Part shown: positions 1 through 11,340 of the stretch, piece after piece
How positions within the stretch are numbered: position 1 is the first letter of the stretch
How the letters are laid out: every line of letters begins with the position of its first letter
From: Erodium maritimum
Lineage: Eukaryota; Streptophyta; Magnoliopsida; Geraniales; Geraniaceae
NCBI GenBank assembly: GCA_963921825.1
Contig: OY997588.1
Span: 9,748,001 to 9,812,000, forward strand
Length of the DNA: 64,000 nucleotides
Reading direction: 5' to 3'
Position numbers and translations under genes: made by a program
The notes under the pieces: model-generated
What the model was told of the DNA's origin: nothing
Databases searched by the model: none
The model's input: only the letters and a program-made list of their open reading frames with translations

Positions 1-103
1 GGCAAGGGTATGACAAAGTGCAGAAGATGAGGAGGTCAAGGGGTCAGAATCGTCGACTGCACTAAAGCGGAGAATGACAGAGCCAAATTGAGACGAAGCA
101 CAC

Positions 104-1112
104 GAGCGGTTGATAGCTAACTACTTCGCTCCTACTCCGGTGTACAACGACCAAAAATTTCGATGTCGCTTCCGGATATCGAAGGAGTTGTTCCTACAAA
201 TCATAACTGCATTGAGTGAGCGGTACACATTCTTTCGTTAATGATCCTATTCTACAGGAAAACTCATATTCTCTCCGCACCAGAAGTGCACGACAACACT
301 TCGTCAGCTCTGTTATGGAGGTCCTGTTGATACCGTTGGTGAGTACTTGCGAATGGCGAATAACACTACTTTGAAGTGCGTCCGAAAATTCTACTTGGAC
401 GTCATCAAGATTTTTGGACAAACATATCTACGACTACCGACGGAGGAAGATGTTCGTCGTTTGCTGGAAATCAACGAAGCCCACGACTTCCCGAGGATGA
501 TAGGGAGTCTCGAATGCATGTACTGGGATTGGAAGAACTGTCTGGTGGCATGGGCTGCACAATTCTCAAGTAGAGACCACGAGAGCGTCCCCCAATCATG
601 CTACAAGTTGTGGATATGACTCTTTTTTCGAAACATCGAGCTCCAACAACAACATTAACATGCTGAATTGGTCAACATTGTTCACCAGACAGTTCGAGGC
701 TTTGCTCCACCGGTTAAGTTTAAGATCAACAACAGAGAATACGCAACCCCTCATTACTTGACAGATGGAATTGATCCTCCTTGGACTACATTTGTGAAAA
801 CAATATCAGCTCCACAAACGGCAAGGTAAAGGTGTTTTGCTAGAAACCAAGAGTTGACGAGGAAGGATATCGAACGAGCATTTGGAGTTCTGCAAGTTCG
901 CTTTCATATCGTCATTCGTTTTAACCGAATGTGGGATTGGAACTCGCTCGCAGTCATCATGACTACTTGTATTTTTCTACACAACATGATCGTCGAGGAT
1001 CAACGGAAGCCGTACCCCCACTTAATCGTTTGCAGATATTGGTGTCCTGCCTATACTGCACCGCACAAGACCGCCACCAACAGTGAACATCACATGTATC
1101 CTGAGATATAGA
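104..1112 (+). pseudogene. Decayed PIF/Harbinger transposase (ALP1/HARBI1-like)
   Basis: Conceptual translation in shifting frames follows a plant Harbinger DDE nuclease. Around 104-180 the frame reads like the N-terminal 'YFAPTPVYNDQKFRCRFRI' segment. Positions 310-600 give the central part with EYLRM, a P-T-x-x-DVRRLL motif and a GSLECMYWDWKNC motif (family consensus GSIDCMHWxWKNCP). Positions 854-1010 give the C-terminal part with RKDIERAFGVLQVRF and HNMIVED. Known family role: the nuclease partner of a Myb-like ORF1 protein in PIF/Harbinger transposition. Several frameshifts and stops, for example after 619, break the frame, so it is dead. Terminal inverted repeats were not located and the left end may lie outside the window. 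Confidence 0.85.
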
Positions 1113-1623
1113 ACAAGGATCCATGATCGAGAAGTTTATCACCGACTCTATAATGACCTCGTTGATCATATTTGGACAAGATATGAAATGATCGATCAAA
1201 ATTAGAGTAATATAATGTATTTTTATACTTGATAAGAATAAAATTAACTGTTTATTTTAGTGTTATTTTGAAAATATTAAAAAGTAAATAAACATTTAAA
1301 CTGTAACTCTTATAATTAATTAGTGATAGAAAGTAGTTATCTAGAGAAATTAAAAAAGTACTTTTACCACCCTTCTCTCCAACTGGCTGACAGAGTAATG
1401 AATCAATAGACAGAGAAAGACATGCAATATTAATTACTTAGCGTGAGACGATTCGTGTTCCGTGTATTCAATAGAATTGAATACATTGGGAACAAGCAAA
1501 AGCGAAACGAATCAGTAATCACTTTGGTCGGAGCTTCCAATACTCGTTAATTAAGATATGACCACACGACCTTGACTAACTATTTAACAACCTCGTATCG
1601 TATATTGGGTTAGTGGGAAAGGA
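1113..1623. other. Intergenic, AT-rich
   Basis: AT-rich DNA between the dead transposase and the SUMO-like frame. No coding frame or repeat structure was recognised. It would have to contain the promoter of the next gene, but no clear TATA box stands out. Confidence 0.5.
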
Positions 1624-1902
1624 ATGGCAGGGGTGGAGGACATGCTACTATGGATGCCAATTCCGAAAGACGAAACCATGATATCGATCAATGTTCAGAG
1701 ACCAAAGGACGAGACAGTGTGCTACAGGGTTTGTCGGAAAACTCCTCTTAAGGATCTTATGAATGACTATTGCCTGCGCAAGGAGCTTGCCTTCCAACGT
1801 GTGAAGTTTATGTTCGATGGAAACTGGATTGACGGATCGCTCTCTCCTCATGACTTGGATATGGACGATCAAGATGTCATCGACGCTTGCTTTGTTAGTT
1901 GA
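1624..1902 (+). CDS. SUMO-like protein lacking the C-terminal Gly-Gly
   Basis: Intronless frame of 92 aa. From about residue 19 it aligns by eye with plant SUMO across the beta-grasp fold: ISINVQ at the first strand, the PLKDLMNDYC segment (SUMO: LKKLMNAYCDR), a VKFMFDG strand (SUMO: IAFLFDG) and DLDMDDQDVIDA (SUMO: ELDMEDGDEIDA). SUMO is normally processed to expose a C-terminal Gly-Gly for conjugation. Here the frame stops at IDACFVS, so the Gly-Gly tail is absent. The protein could not be conjugated in the usual way. It may be a free SUMO-fold regulator or a decaying retrocopy; the lack of introns fits a retrocopy. The intact frame and the conserved core argue that it is recent or under constraint. 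The first ATG of the frame was used. Confidence 0.65.
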   Translation: MAGVEDMLLWMPIPKDETMISINVQRPKDETVCYRVCRKTPLKDLMNDYCLRKELAFQRVKFMFDGNWIDGSLSPHDLDMDDQDVIDACFVS

Positions 1903-2668
1903 CTACACGAACTGTTCTACGGGATTCATGTGTTTCTTATTCTCTCAAGTGTTGTTAGAAAATCTTGTCCGGAGATGAATAAGACCAAGTCAAGACTTTT
2001 GATTTTGTTGTTTTGATTCACCCTTGTCTTTTGATTGTGATACAAGTTGTTTTCACTTTTCCCTATTTAAACTAAGCCATTTTGGCTGAATAAAATCAAC
2101 AAGCTTGAATTCATTAACACTGAATCTCATGTTGCATTGTTCATCTCTTATGTTAATGTTTATATTTCAATTGGTGTGAGAGTCTTGGTTGAAACCAAAC
2201 TGTGCCGGAATTCCCCACCATCGCCACCAAAAGGATGCTAAGTTACGAAGATAAGGGAGAACGCACGTGCCACTCTTTTTAAGGCTCAATTTTTTTTCGA
2301 GGACGTCACGATTTCTTATTTTCTCGTCGACGGTCGTGCCAGTGTGGATGTGTCTAAACTCCGGCCAAAACAAATGGGCTTTACCTCTCCTCTCCTCTAT
2401 CATTCTCTATTAGGTGAACTTCTCGTATCCTTTTTTTTTTTTTTTTTTTCTGGTTTTGGTTCTCTTGTTGTTGGTCTAGAGTGTGTGGCTTGATGTGCTC
2501 CCGTTTTTCTGGTCTTGCTCCGGTATGGTGTGGACTGTGTTTTCAGCTGGGTTTTTTTGGGTCTCTTTTGTTAGCTTTGTGCTATCTCTTTAGCTTCAGG
2601 CTTGACTGGTGTTTGGCTTCTATTGAGATTAACTCTCTGGTTTTCCATCGAGTTCTCCGTCTCTTTGC
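1903..2668. other. Intergenic with poly-T tract
   Basis: No recognisable gene. A run of about 20 T lies near 2431-2450. Positions 2470-2668 run straight into the LINE endonuclease frame and may be its 5' leader. Confidence 0.4.
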
Positions 2669-3660
2669 ATGGTGGTGAAACTGAGAGTTTCAGCTTGGAA
2701 CTGCTTAGGTTTGGGAAAAAACCTCCGCAAGCATGAAGTGAAAGGGTACCCAATTCTGACCATCGGTGGTCTTCATTTTCGAAACACTCTTTTCAAATGT
2801 GGCTCTAAAAATTCTCTTATGGAATCTTGGATTCCACGAGAGTACGTGGAAGGAAGCGAATGGCAATCAAGGAGTGGCGGCGATGTTCTTGGAAGATGTT
2901 TTGAATATCAAGAAGGGTTGTGCACGCCTCATTGTATCACTATTTGGTTAACTCCGTTGGGGGGCGAAATTTCGGCTTACAAGCATTTATGATGAGGCTA
3001 ATCGATCACACCGACATAAGACTTGAAGGCTCTTACAAGAATTATCCGAGGAAAATACGGGGATAAGTGGATAGTGTTGGGTGATTTCAACTGTATCCTT
3101 AACCTTTCGGAAACAAAGCGAGGGAATCTATACCCGAGCTAACTGATAAACAGTTTCAGGGAAGTCATTGAAGAGATCGGGCTTGAAGATATGCCAATGA
3201 AAGAGTACCATTTTACTTGGTAAAGGGAGAAAGATCCCTTAAAAAGGGTTGAAACCAAATTTGACTAGGAGCTAATCTTAGATGGATTTGTTCGAGAGTT
3301 CCCTCAAGCCTCTCTTCGTAATCTTGGTTACTCGACTTCTTATCACATGCCGCTTTTGGTTGACTCTTAAAGGAGCATAGTGTAAGGAAGCCGCCAAAAT
3401 TCGGATTCGAAAACGTATAGGCATAGGATTCGCAGCGCGAACAAATTATCCAACAAGAATGAGATCAAAATACTGGGACTTTGATGAGTGACAACATCAA
3501 GAATGTTTCTTCGAATGAGGACAAATTTTTTTTAAAACTACAACAAAGAAGATTAAATGGTGTCAGAATCAGTCGCATACCTTATGATAGACCGGACATT
3601 ATAGAGCGGGAAGCAATACATAAACTTGAGGAATTGTCGGGGTTGGATTAATGAAATATA
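2669..3660 (+). pseudogene. Truncated L1-type LINE, endonuclease part of ORF2
   Basis: Translation across frames shows the start of a plant L1 ORF2 apurinic-like endonuclease. At 2669 comes LRVSAWNCLGLGKN (consensus SWNCRGLGNP). Near 2770-2950 there is an IFETL-like strand and an ANGNQGVAAMFLEDV stretch (consensus GxSGGLALLW). Near 3070-3110 is the catalytic strand WIVLGDFNCIL. Near 3170-3220 is IGLEDMPMKEYHFTW (consensus GLxDLGxxGxxFTW). Positions 3540-3650 match the linker before the reverse transcriptase. The reverse transcriptase itself is missing and there are many stops and frameshifts, so this is a dead, 3'-truncated copy. Confidence 0.8.
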
Positions 3661-4643
3661 TGTATTAGGGTGGTTTTTCTTGGAGATAGATAAGGTAGTC
3701 GTAGTGTTTTTTCTTCTAATTATGGGACATGTGTCACAATCTCATTGTAACATAATAATCGGTGTTTCAATGGCTCTTCTCGCTGATTATTTATCGTCGA
3801 TGGTGTTGAAGCAAGCAAATTTGTCAATTGCTTGTAGTAAAAATTGATGACCACTGATTTGCATGAATTTAGCGAATGTCTAACAATTACGATTGGAGAC
3901 GCTCGACTTTGACAATATCATAAAGAAATGAGGATTGTGCGCAAGAAAATGCATGGTCCTAAACATTTGAAACACATGTTTGTATTCAAGTGTAACAGAG
4001 TTCCAAACACCTAATAAGATTTCTTTAGATATTTTCTATTACAAATCAAATTTCACAATTGTAATCATAAACATATATTATTCAAAATTATAATGTGTAC
4101 GAGAGCCCTAAGAGATAATTTGTAAGATTTCGTCCACTACCCCACGTCGATGACGACGCTCCTTTGTATGCGGCTCTAACCGATCAGCCTGCTCCCTCTC
4201 TCATTCTCCACATTCTCTGTCAACAACTCTGCAAAACTGTAACCCATTTCGACCATCCCATAATCAGTCTCACCTCCATCCTCCTTCTCGGCGACTCTGC
4301 ACCCTAGGGTGTTCAGGTCTCCCCTCACTACTTGAGAACGAGCACCACCGCTACGTTGTAGACCTACTGAGGTCCCATAGAGAAGCCATCACAGCCGTCG
4401 CCCCCTACTCAACCGCCGTCGCCTGGGGAGCCGTTGTCGACATATCCTCCTCCTTGGCCTCCACCGATGCCTCCTCCTCGATCTTTCTCTTGGGTTTGAG
4501 CCGCCATTATCATTTAGTTCTATGTTGTTTTCCTTGTTTTCTTCCTTATTGCAATATTTACCTGTCCACTATATTGCGCGACCCTTCCCTAAACCAAACA
4601 CATCCACCATCAGTTCATAGGTCCTCCTTAGAGGATCCATAAG
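3661..4643 (+). other. Unassigned DNA; 4140-4640 is gene-like but unidentified
   Basis: Positions 3661-4139 are AT-rich with nothing recognised. Positions 4140-4640 are more GC-rich, with codon-like composition and short open stretches, one including VDLLRSHREAITAV and then SSSLASTDASSS. No complete frame survives and I cannot name a family. It resembles a decayed gene fragment. The sequence is interrupted at 4643 by the hAT insertion and resumes at 5377. Confidence 0.35.
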
Positions 4644-5368
4644 CAGTGGCGGAATTAAGGGGGACCCGGGGGGGAGGGGGGCACGTGTCCCCCTCAAGTA
4701 TTAGAATTTTTTTAATTACTCTTGATTTTTTATATTTTCTTTCATGAAAAAACTTTTTTTTATTAAAAGTGCCCCCCCCCCCCCTTCAAAAATGAAAAAA
4801 AAAATTCTTACTTGATTTTTTTTCATTTTTGTTTATACAATTCTATTTTTATTATAATTTTTTAAGTTCTTAATTTTATTTGCTTTGATTTCTATATCTA
4901 TGTTATTATTACGTTAAATTTTTTATATTATATATTTTTGAATTTTCTTAACTTGGACCAAAAGTTTATTTAAGTTATTGTTTTAAAATTCAAGACTATT
5001 ATTAATTTAAGTTTTGAATTTAGTTGTTAATTAAAATTTGAGACCATTACCAATTTAAATTTAGTTATCTACAAAATTACTAAATCATTACGGGGTATTT
5101 CAAAACAATATCACTCTATAATATTTGATCAAAACAAAAAGAAATCAAATAAAATGCTAATAAATATCGTATATGTCGAAAAAGATATTTTTTTATTGGG
5201 TAAAGAGTTTTACAAGATTGTCAAAATATGAAACATTGACGTCATATTTTGTAATATATATTAATTATTATTTTTGTATACGATGTCAATATTTTTAATG
5301 TTATTTTTCCGTCAATTATTTCTACAAAAAATTCGGTGCCCACACTAGAAAAGCTAAATGCGCCACTA
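4644..5368. mobile_element. Non-autonomous hAT-like element
   Basis: The 725-bp AT-rich insert begins with CAGTGGCGG and ends with GCGCCACTA, so its ends are inverted except for the last base. It is flanked by an exact 8-bp direct repeat TCCATAAG at 4636-4643 and 5369-5376. An 8-bp duplication with CAGTGGCG ends is typical of hAT elements. The interior holds homopolymer C runs near 4770 and no transposase. It interrupts the gene-like sequence on either side. Confidence 0.75.
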
Positions 5369-5376
5369 TCCATAAG

Positions 5377-6014
5377 TCTTCAGGCCATTATGGTTGGGCT
5401 CAGGTCGAACCGAATATAGTACTCAATTCATCACCAAAAGCTAGAGATCCTGGTTGGTGGATCCATAAGTTTTCAGACTATGATGAGTGGACTCAGCTTG
5501 ACTCTTGTCGTATAAGTTAATTCCATGTTTTTTTGTTTTTTGTTGGTGTAGTCTTGGTCTTACTTTTATGTTCTTAGTTTTTATTTGCTCTAGTCTTTAC
5601 ATTATTGATCATTCTAGGTTGTTTGTAGTTTCCTCCAACATCAAAAGTCCGACTATATTATGAGGTTCTTTTAATAATCTGTTATCAAAAGGACTACTTT
5701 CCCTTTGTATTTTGGTATCATGTTATATCTATAAGAAAAAAAGGTCTATTATGTTCAATCAAAAAAACATTTGTAACGTTTATAGCGTAAAACTGGTAAA
5801 ATTAAAGATGTAATTATGCAATTAAAGTGAGGTTGGTTCGTATTTTTAGCATTAAGAAAAAAGACAATATTCGATAGAAAGAAAGGAAGAGTGCATTTCA
5901 ACAGAAAAGAAAAGAAACCTAGTTTCCAAACAGAAATCGAGTCAAAACTAATCTACTGCGAGTCATTACTCCCCGGCGGCTGGAACAATCTTGTTGACAT
6001 AGAATCAGAGGATC
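5377..6014. other. Intergenic and upstream region of TrpRS
   Basis: Just after the hAT element a segment around 5369-5410 is echoed at about 5460-5505 (both begin with TCCATAAG followed by TTCAG), a diverged duplication with a period near 90 bp. The remainder is AT-rich and must hold the TrpRS promoter and 5' leader. No clear TATA box is seen. Confidence 0.4.
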
Positions 6015-9000
6015 ATGGCGGCGATGGAGGAGGAGAAGCCGACTAAGAAAGAGGAGCTTCAAGCCGAAGACGAGCAAGTGGTCAATCCATGGGAAGTTTC
6101 GGCTAAAGACGGTGGCAAGATTGACTACGACAAGCTCATTGACCAATTCGGCTGCCAAAGGCTCGACCACTCACTCATCGATCGCGTCCACCGCCTCACC
6201 TCTCAGCCTCCTCACGTCTTCCTCCGCCGCGGCGTCTTCTTCGCTCACCGGTCCCTACTTTCTCTTTCTCTCGACAACGTCAATTTCTGAATCTGCTATT
6301 TCGTGTTTGTATTGAATACCATTTCATTCTCTACTTTGGTAGGGATTTCAATGAGATATTGGATGCTTTCGAGAGAGGAGACAAGTTCTATCTGTATACT
6401 GGTCGAGGTCCATCCTCTGAGGCTTTGCATTTGGGGCATTTCGTGCCCTTCATGTTCACTAAGTAAGTATCTATATATTGGATTTGGCTGAGTCTTATTT
6501 GGAGAAGAAACTAGTGTTAACATTGCCTAGGCCAGAATTTGGATTTGGGTCTCCCATAATTTAGATAGATTGATTAGCTTCATGTAAATTTGGATGACAT
6601 AGATTGCATTGTACGTAAGTTTTCTGTTGCTCTACTCCACAAATGCCTCTCCCATGATGTTTTTGATAAATTAGACATTTTGACAGTTGGGTTTATTTTC
6701 TCCACTGATCTCATATAAAACATTTCATTTTGCTTGCCCCTTTCCAGTATCAGAGAATCATGTATTTTTACCATTTCATGATATGTCCTGCTTCATGGTT
6801 GAATGTTTTGCAATATACTTGTTACATTATTTCTTAGCAGTGTTGTATTATTTGTGCTAACATGTCAGAGGCATGTTGTTTGTTTGATTTATCTTGTTGA
6901 CTTGGGGTTAAAATTTATGAACAGTTTCCTTTTTATGTGTGTGTGGCTTGATGCATCAAAAGTGTTAGATATAATCTTATTTTGCTTTCTAGTCATATCA
7001 TATCCTCTTAAGCTTACGGCTAAAATGAAACACTATTTGTAGATATTTGCAAGATGCCTTCAAGGTCCCCCTTGTTATACAACTTACAGATGATGAAGAG
7101 TGCATGTGGAAGAATCTTACCGTGGAGGAGAGCCAAAGACTTGCCCGTGAAAATGCTAAAGACATCATAGCTTGTGGTTTTGACGTAACAAAGACTTTCA
7201 TCTTCTCAGACTTTGATTATGTTGGTGGGTGAGTAAATAATTACATGGATTCACTTTAAAAGGTTACCGAACGAACATTCTCATGGAGTCGAGTTTGAAT
7301 TTAGAATTAGTGAATATTTAATGTTTACACATACACTATACATAGGAACTCATCTTTACCTTATATGATATTTTATGGTATTTTTGAGAGATGTGCAATG
7401 ATTGATGATATGCTAAAACTGCAGAAATGTATGTCAAATTGTCAAGTAAAACTTATGTTTTACCCTTAAGAGATTTTATTCCAATTTGGATCCCACTATG
7501 TGGTCATGTCTTTGTGAAGGGTTGCTCTGGAGTCCGGCGTTCCAAATAAAATCTTGTCTTGCATGCATTGTAGTGGTTTTGAATTGGATGTATTATTATC
7601 TATTAACGTTAACCCTCAACTATGTTCTCCATAACTTAGTGTGGAGTATGTTGGTTTTCCTGCATTACACTTACTGTTGAACTTGCCATCACCCATGTCT
7701 GATAATTTTTTATTCAGTGCCTTCTACAAGAACATGGTGAAGGTTTCAAAATGTGTCACATATAATAAGGTAATTTTATTGTGTTATTTTCAGAAGTTGC
7801 TCCCTTGCCAATTACCTTTCTGGTTCTGGGTGCATTTCATATATCTGTATTTTCTTATTTGGTTTTCAAATTTTAAGTATGTTAGTCATTCACAGGTTGT
7901 AGGTATTTTTGGTTTCACTGGTGAAGATCATATAGGGAAAGTTAGTTTTCCTCCTGTTCAGGTATGATCCTTTGGTTCACTGTTTGTTAGTCATGGGGAT
8001 TTAATGTTCATGGCAGTGCCATCATGAAAACTTTCATCACATGTTTTGCTGTTGTATTACTGTTCAAAAGACATGTATAAACATATATATTGTGTATGCA
8101 GCAAATCTTTGTCGCTGTAATTGATTGTCAAATGACTATCTTGATGTTTGTTAGGTCTCTCTAATATGCTTAATCACTCTAGTGCAGGCAGTTCCTTCAT
8201 TCCCTAGTTCCTTTCCGCACCTATTCTCAGGCAAAGACAACCTCCGTTGCTTAGTTCCTTGTGCAATTGACCAGGTTGAGCCCTCTCATTGTTGAAACTC
8301 TTTAATTAGCATAAACTTACTTTGGATCTTGATCTTAATAATGATGGTGCCTAGTTTAATGCTGTATTTCTAAATATTTTGTGTAATCACTTGGCTATTG
8401 AGCTAATAATTGAATTAGCTATGCCTATTTGCGATTTGAATATAACTACACTCATTTATTAGGTACCAAATAAAACGTTTTAGATCTTTGATGTTATTAT
8501 TACCATCCTTTTCATGGTTGTTTTAGTGGTCTGGGAGGAGAGGTTTTAAAGTTAAAGTTATAGATATTAAGGATTATTTGGTTAACTCTGGTGTTGCCCT
8601 TTAGGTTTGACTAGAACAATTGAACTTCCAAAGTTTTATCGTATTAGCAGTAAAATCTTGTACCCAATTTTAACTTTCATTACCAGGCCTCATTCAGAAA
8701 AGAAAAAAGAACAATGCTGTTTTATAGTTGGTTTCCTTTCATTTACATCATTTTGATGTAGTTATATATATCTGTCTTCAATTGTATATTTGTGTCCATT
8801 ATACTGGTATTGACCTATTTGGTTTAATTCAGGACCCTTATTTTAGAATGACAAGGGATGTTGCTCCTCGAATTGGATATCACAAGCCTGCATTGATTGA
8901 GTCACTGTTTTTCCCCGCCCTTCAGGTATGCTCCTTATTTGATGCAGATGGTTCTCATTCCTTCTGCTTGAAGTTTGTTGTCTATTTAATTTTTTTCTTT

Positions 9001-10246
9001 GCTATATTGAATACTGATACTGATGAATTTTATGACAAGATGTGAGATCATTTTTTTTCTTAGCATGATGACTTATAGCCTTAGGTTGCCGTTTGGAAGA
9101 TCTCAACACAATATTATTTTCTTTTGTCGTAACTTTCCTCCACATTTTCTGTCTCCAATCTGTACCTAGCCCCCTACGACCAAAGAAACAAAAATCAAAG
9201 TAATAAGGTGTTTTCTCTATAGCATAGCCTGATTTTTTTTCATGCACATGGTACTGTTATAGACGTATTTTGCTTCCATGGTTGCAATTTATTCCCTATG
9301 TGGCGTCATGACTCATGCCTTTCTCCAAATCTGGATATTTGCAGGGGGAGAATGGAAAAATGTCAGCAAGTGATCCAAATTCAGCCATCTATGTAACTGA
9401 CTCTGAAAAGGATATCAAAAACAAGGTTTAGTTCTGAAATTCATCGACATTTCTGAAATATGAGGTGTAAAGTCCATTGCTTGATCTGCTTCATTTGTTG
9501 GCATCAATGTTCTAATTTGTACATTGAGCGGTTGGCAAAATATTGAGGGTGTCATCATATAAGTAGGAATGTAGGATGATGCCATTTCTTGTAATCATGA
9601 AAATTACATATCATAGTTTTAGAATGTAGGTACTGATGTTTTTGCTGTGGTTTGTGTTAATATTTGTAGGTAAACAGGTACGCATTTTCCGGGGGACAAG
9701 ATTCTGTGGAGAAACATAGAAAATATGGAGCAAATCTAGAGGTACAGAATTCTTGTTGATTTCAAGCCACTTGTCGTATTGGATTCTAACTTGTGTTTTT
9801 CAAACTGTATTCAGGTAGACATACCAATCAAATACTTGAACTTTTTCCTAGATGATGATGATGAGCTTGAACATATAAAGAAGGTTTGAAATTAAATTTA
9901 TGAGAATATTATATTTGTACAAATTCCTGCAACTTGTAGGCTATTCATTGACGTGTCTACTCCTTTTGCTCACTCTGACTTTGTTCCTTGCAGGAGTACG
10001 GTGCAGGACGCATGTTAACCGGTGAGGTGAAGGCCAAGCTTATTAAAATTCTGACAGCAATGGTAGAAAGACACCGTAAGGCTAGGGCTGCTGTCACTGA
10101 TGAGGTGAGTTTTCTGTCACTTATAGGTATTGGATGTAATTGTTAGGTATTACAGTTAGTGTATCATGATTCTTGTGCCATGGTTCTATATGCAGATGGT
10201 GGATGCATTTATGGCAGTGAGACCTCTTCCCAATATGTTCAACTGA
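6015..10246 (+). CDS. Tryptophan--tRNA ligase, cytosolic
   Basis: Charges tRNA-Trp with tryptophan in the cytosol; class I aminoacyl-tRNA synthetase. Twelve exons are deduced: 6015-6250, 6343-6462, 7043-7228, 7718-7769, 7896-7961, 8188-8274, 8833-8925, 9345-9425, 9670-9741, 9815-9883, 9994-10104, 10196-10246. All introns are GT-AG and the phases join exactly to 408 codons (407 aa), close to the usual plant length. The HIGH-type signature is HLGH at residues 108-111 and the KMSKS-type signature is KMSAS at 285-289. The N-terminus ([19 protein letters not shown]) and the end ([12 protein letters not shown]) match eukaryotic cytosolic TrpRS and there is no organelle transit peptide. Start chosen as the first ATG of the conserved frame; a second in-frame Met lies three codons later. 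No damage seen. Confidence 0.97.
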
Positions 10247-11340
10247 ACTTTAAATGTTGCAGTTGCTCACTTCACCGGCCTTATCGTCGATTCTGTTTGG
10301 ATATTCATTTATGTAAGATATGGAAAGATGAAGTGAGGTTCTATGGAAATGTGCTCTTTTACTCAGCATACTTGAGAGCCCACCCGGATTTTGCATTTGC
10401 GCTCTGGTATAGAAACTTCAGAATCAGTAAAGAGGAGCTTTTTTACTGCCCTGATGTTTTTTTTCTATGTATTTCCCTATTCGCGGTCTTATTGACGCCA
10501 CTATCATTGTTCACTTGTTTTAGTTTATGTTTAGTGTACTTGTACTCTGATTGTGATATGTGTCTCTATTCACGGAAAAATCCTGATCAATTCAAAACTT
10601 TAAAGATGTTTACGTGATGCATATTATATTAAGCTATCGAGGTGACGTGGGCCCTATAAATTAATTTATTATTATACTCAATTCATTTGAAGATATCATC
10701 TATTTCTTCGTTTGACTAACAAACTACTACGATACACAACCCCTAAGGACTAAATTTCGTATTTTTCTCTCTCTGCACCGAAACGCTAGACCTCTATTTT
10801 CCTGTCGTCCCTTCCTATTCAGCTTCTTTCGCCGGTAGCATTGGCCATGGAAGGTCTTTTGTGTTTGCTCCTCTCTTTTGCTTCCTTATTCTCCTTTTCC
10901 GATTGTTTTCTTCATCAGATTTATTGTGTTTTGCGCTTTTTGGTTAAAGGCACGACTTGTCTCTTTTTGTGGTCGTCGGATTTTAGGTGCAAACCGTCAG
11001 TGAGGTCTCGATTATTCGTTATAGGAGAAGATCGATGGATTTGTTCTCCGGCCATTGCCTTTGCTTCGTCATGTCACTTCTCCCTTCGATTATAGTATGT
11101 TTATCTTCCTTTCCTCGACCTTGGTATCGGTCGGGACACCACAGTTTGTGTTGGCTTTCGTGGTGGTTTTTTTCCACATTTTGGCCTTGTTAAAGAGGTA
11201 GCCGAGTTGGTGTATTGGGGGGAGTTCAGGTGGTTGCGGTGGTGGTTTGTCGGTGTCGGCTTGGAGCAACAAAGGCTACTTCGGGGGTTAGAATTGCTGT
11301 TGGGAGCTGTGGATTTAGGTTTCGTTAGGCCTGCTTTCAA
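10247..11340. other. TrpRS 3' region and unassigned DNA
   Basis: The first few hundred bases are probably the TrpRS 3' untranslated region. Positions 10840-11340 are T/G-rich, with short open frames of unusual composition that match no family I know. Similar T/G-rich text occurs at 19190-19800 and, on the other strand, at 16700-17470, so a shared repeat family is possible but was not demonstrated. Confidence 0.4.

Noticed and set aside
10159..10617. 152-aa open frame
   Set aside because: It overlaps the last TrpRS exon in another frame, and its remainder is 3' UTR-like with Cys/Phe/Leu-rich AT-derived translation.
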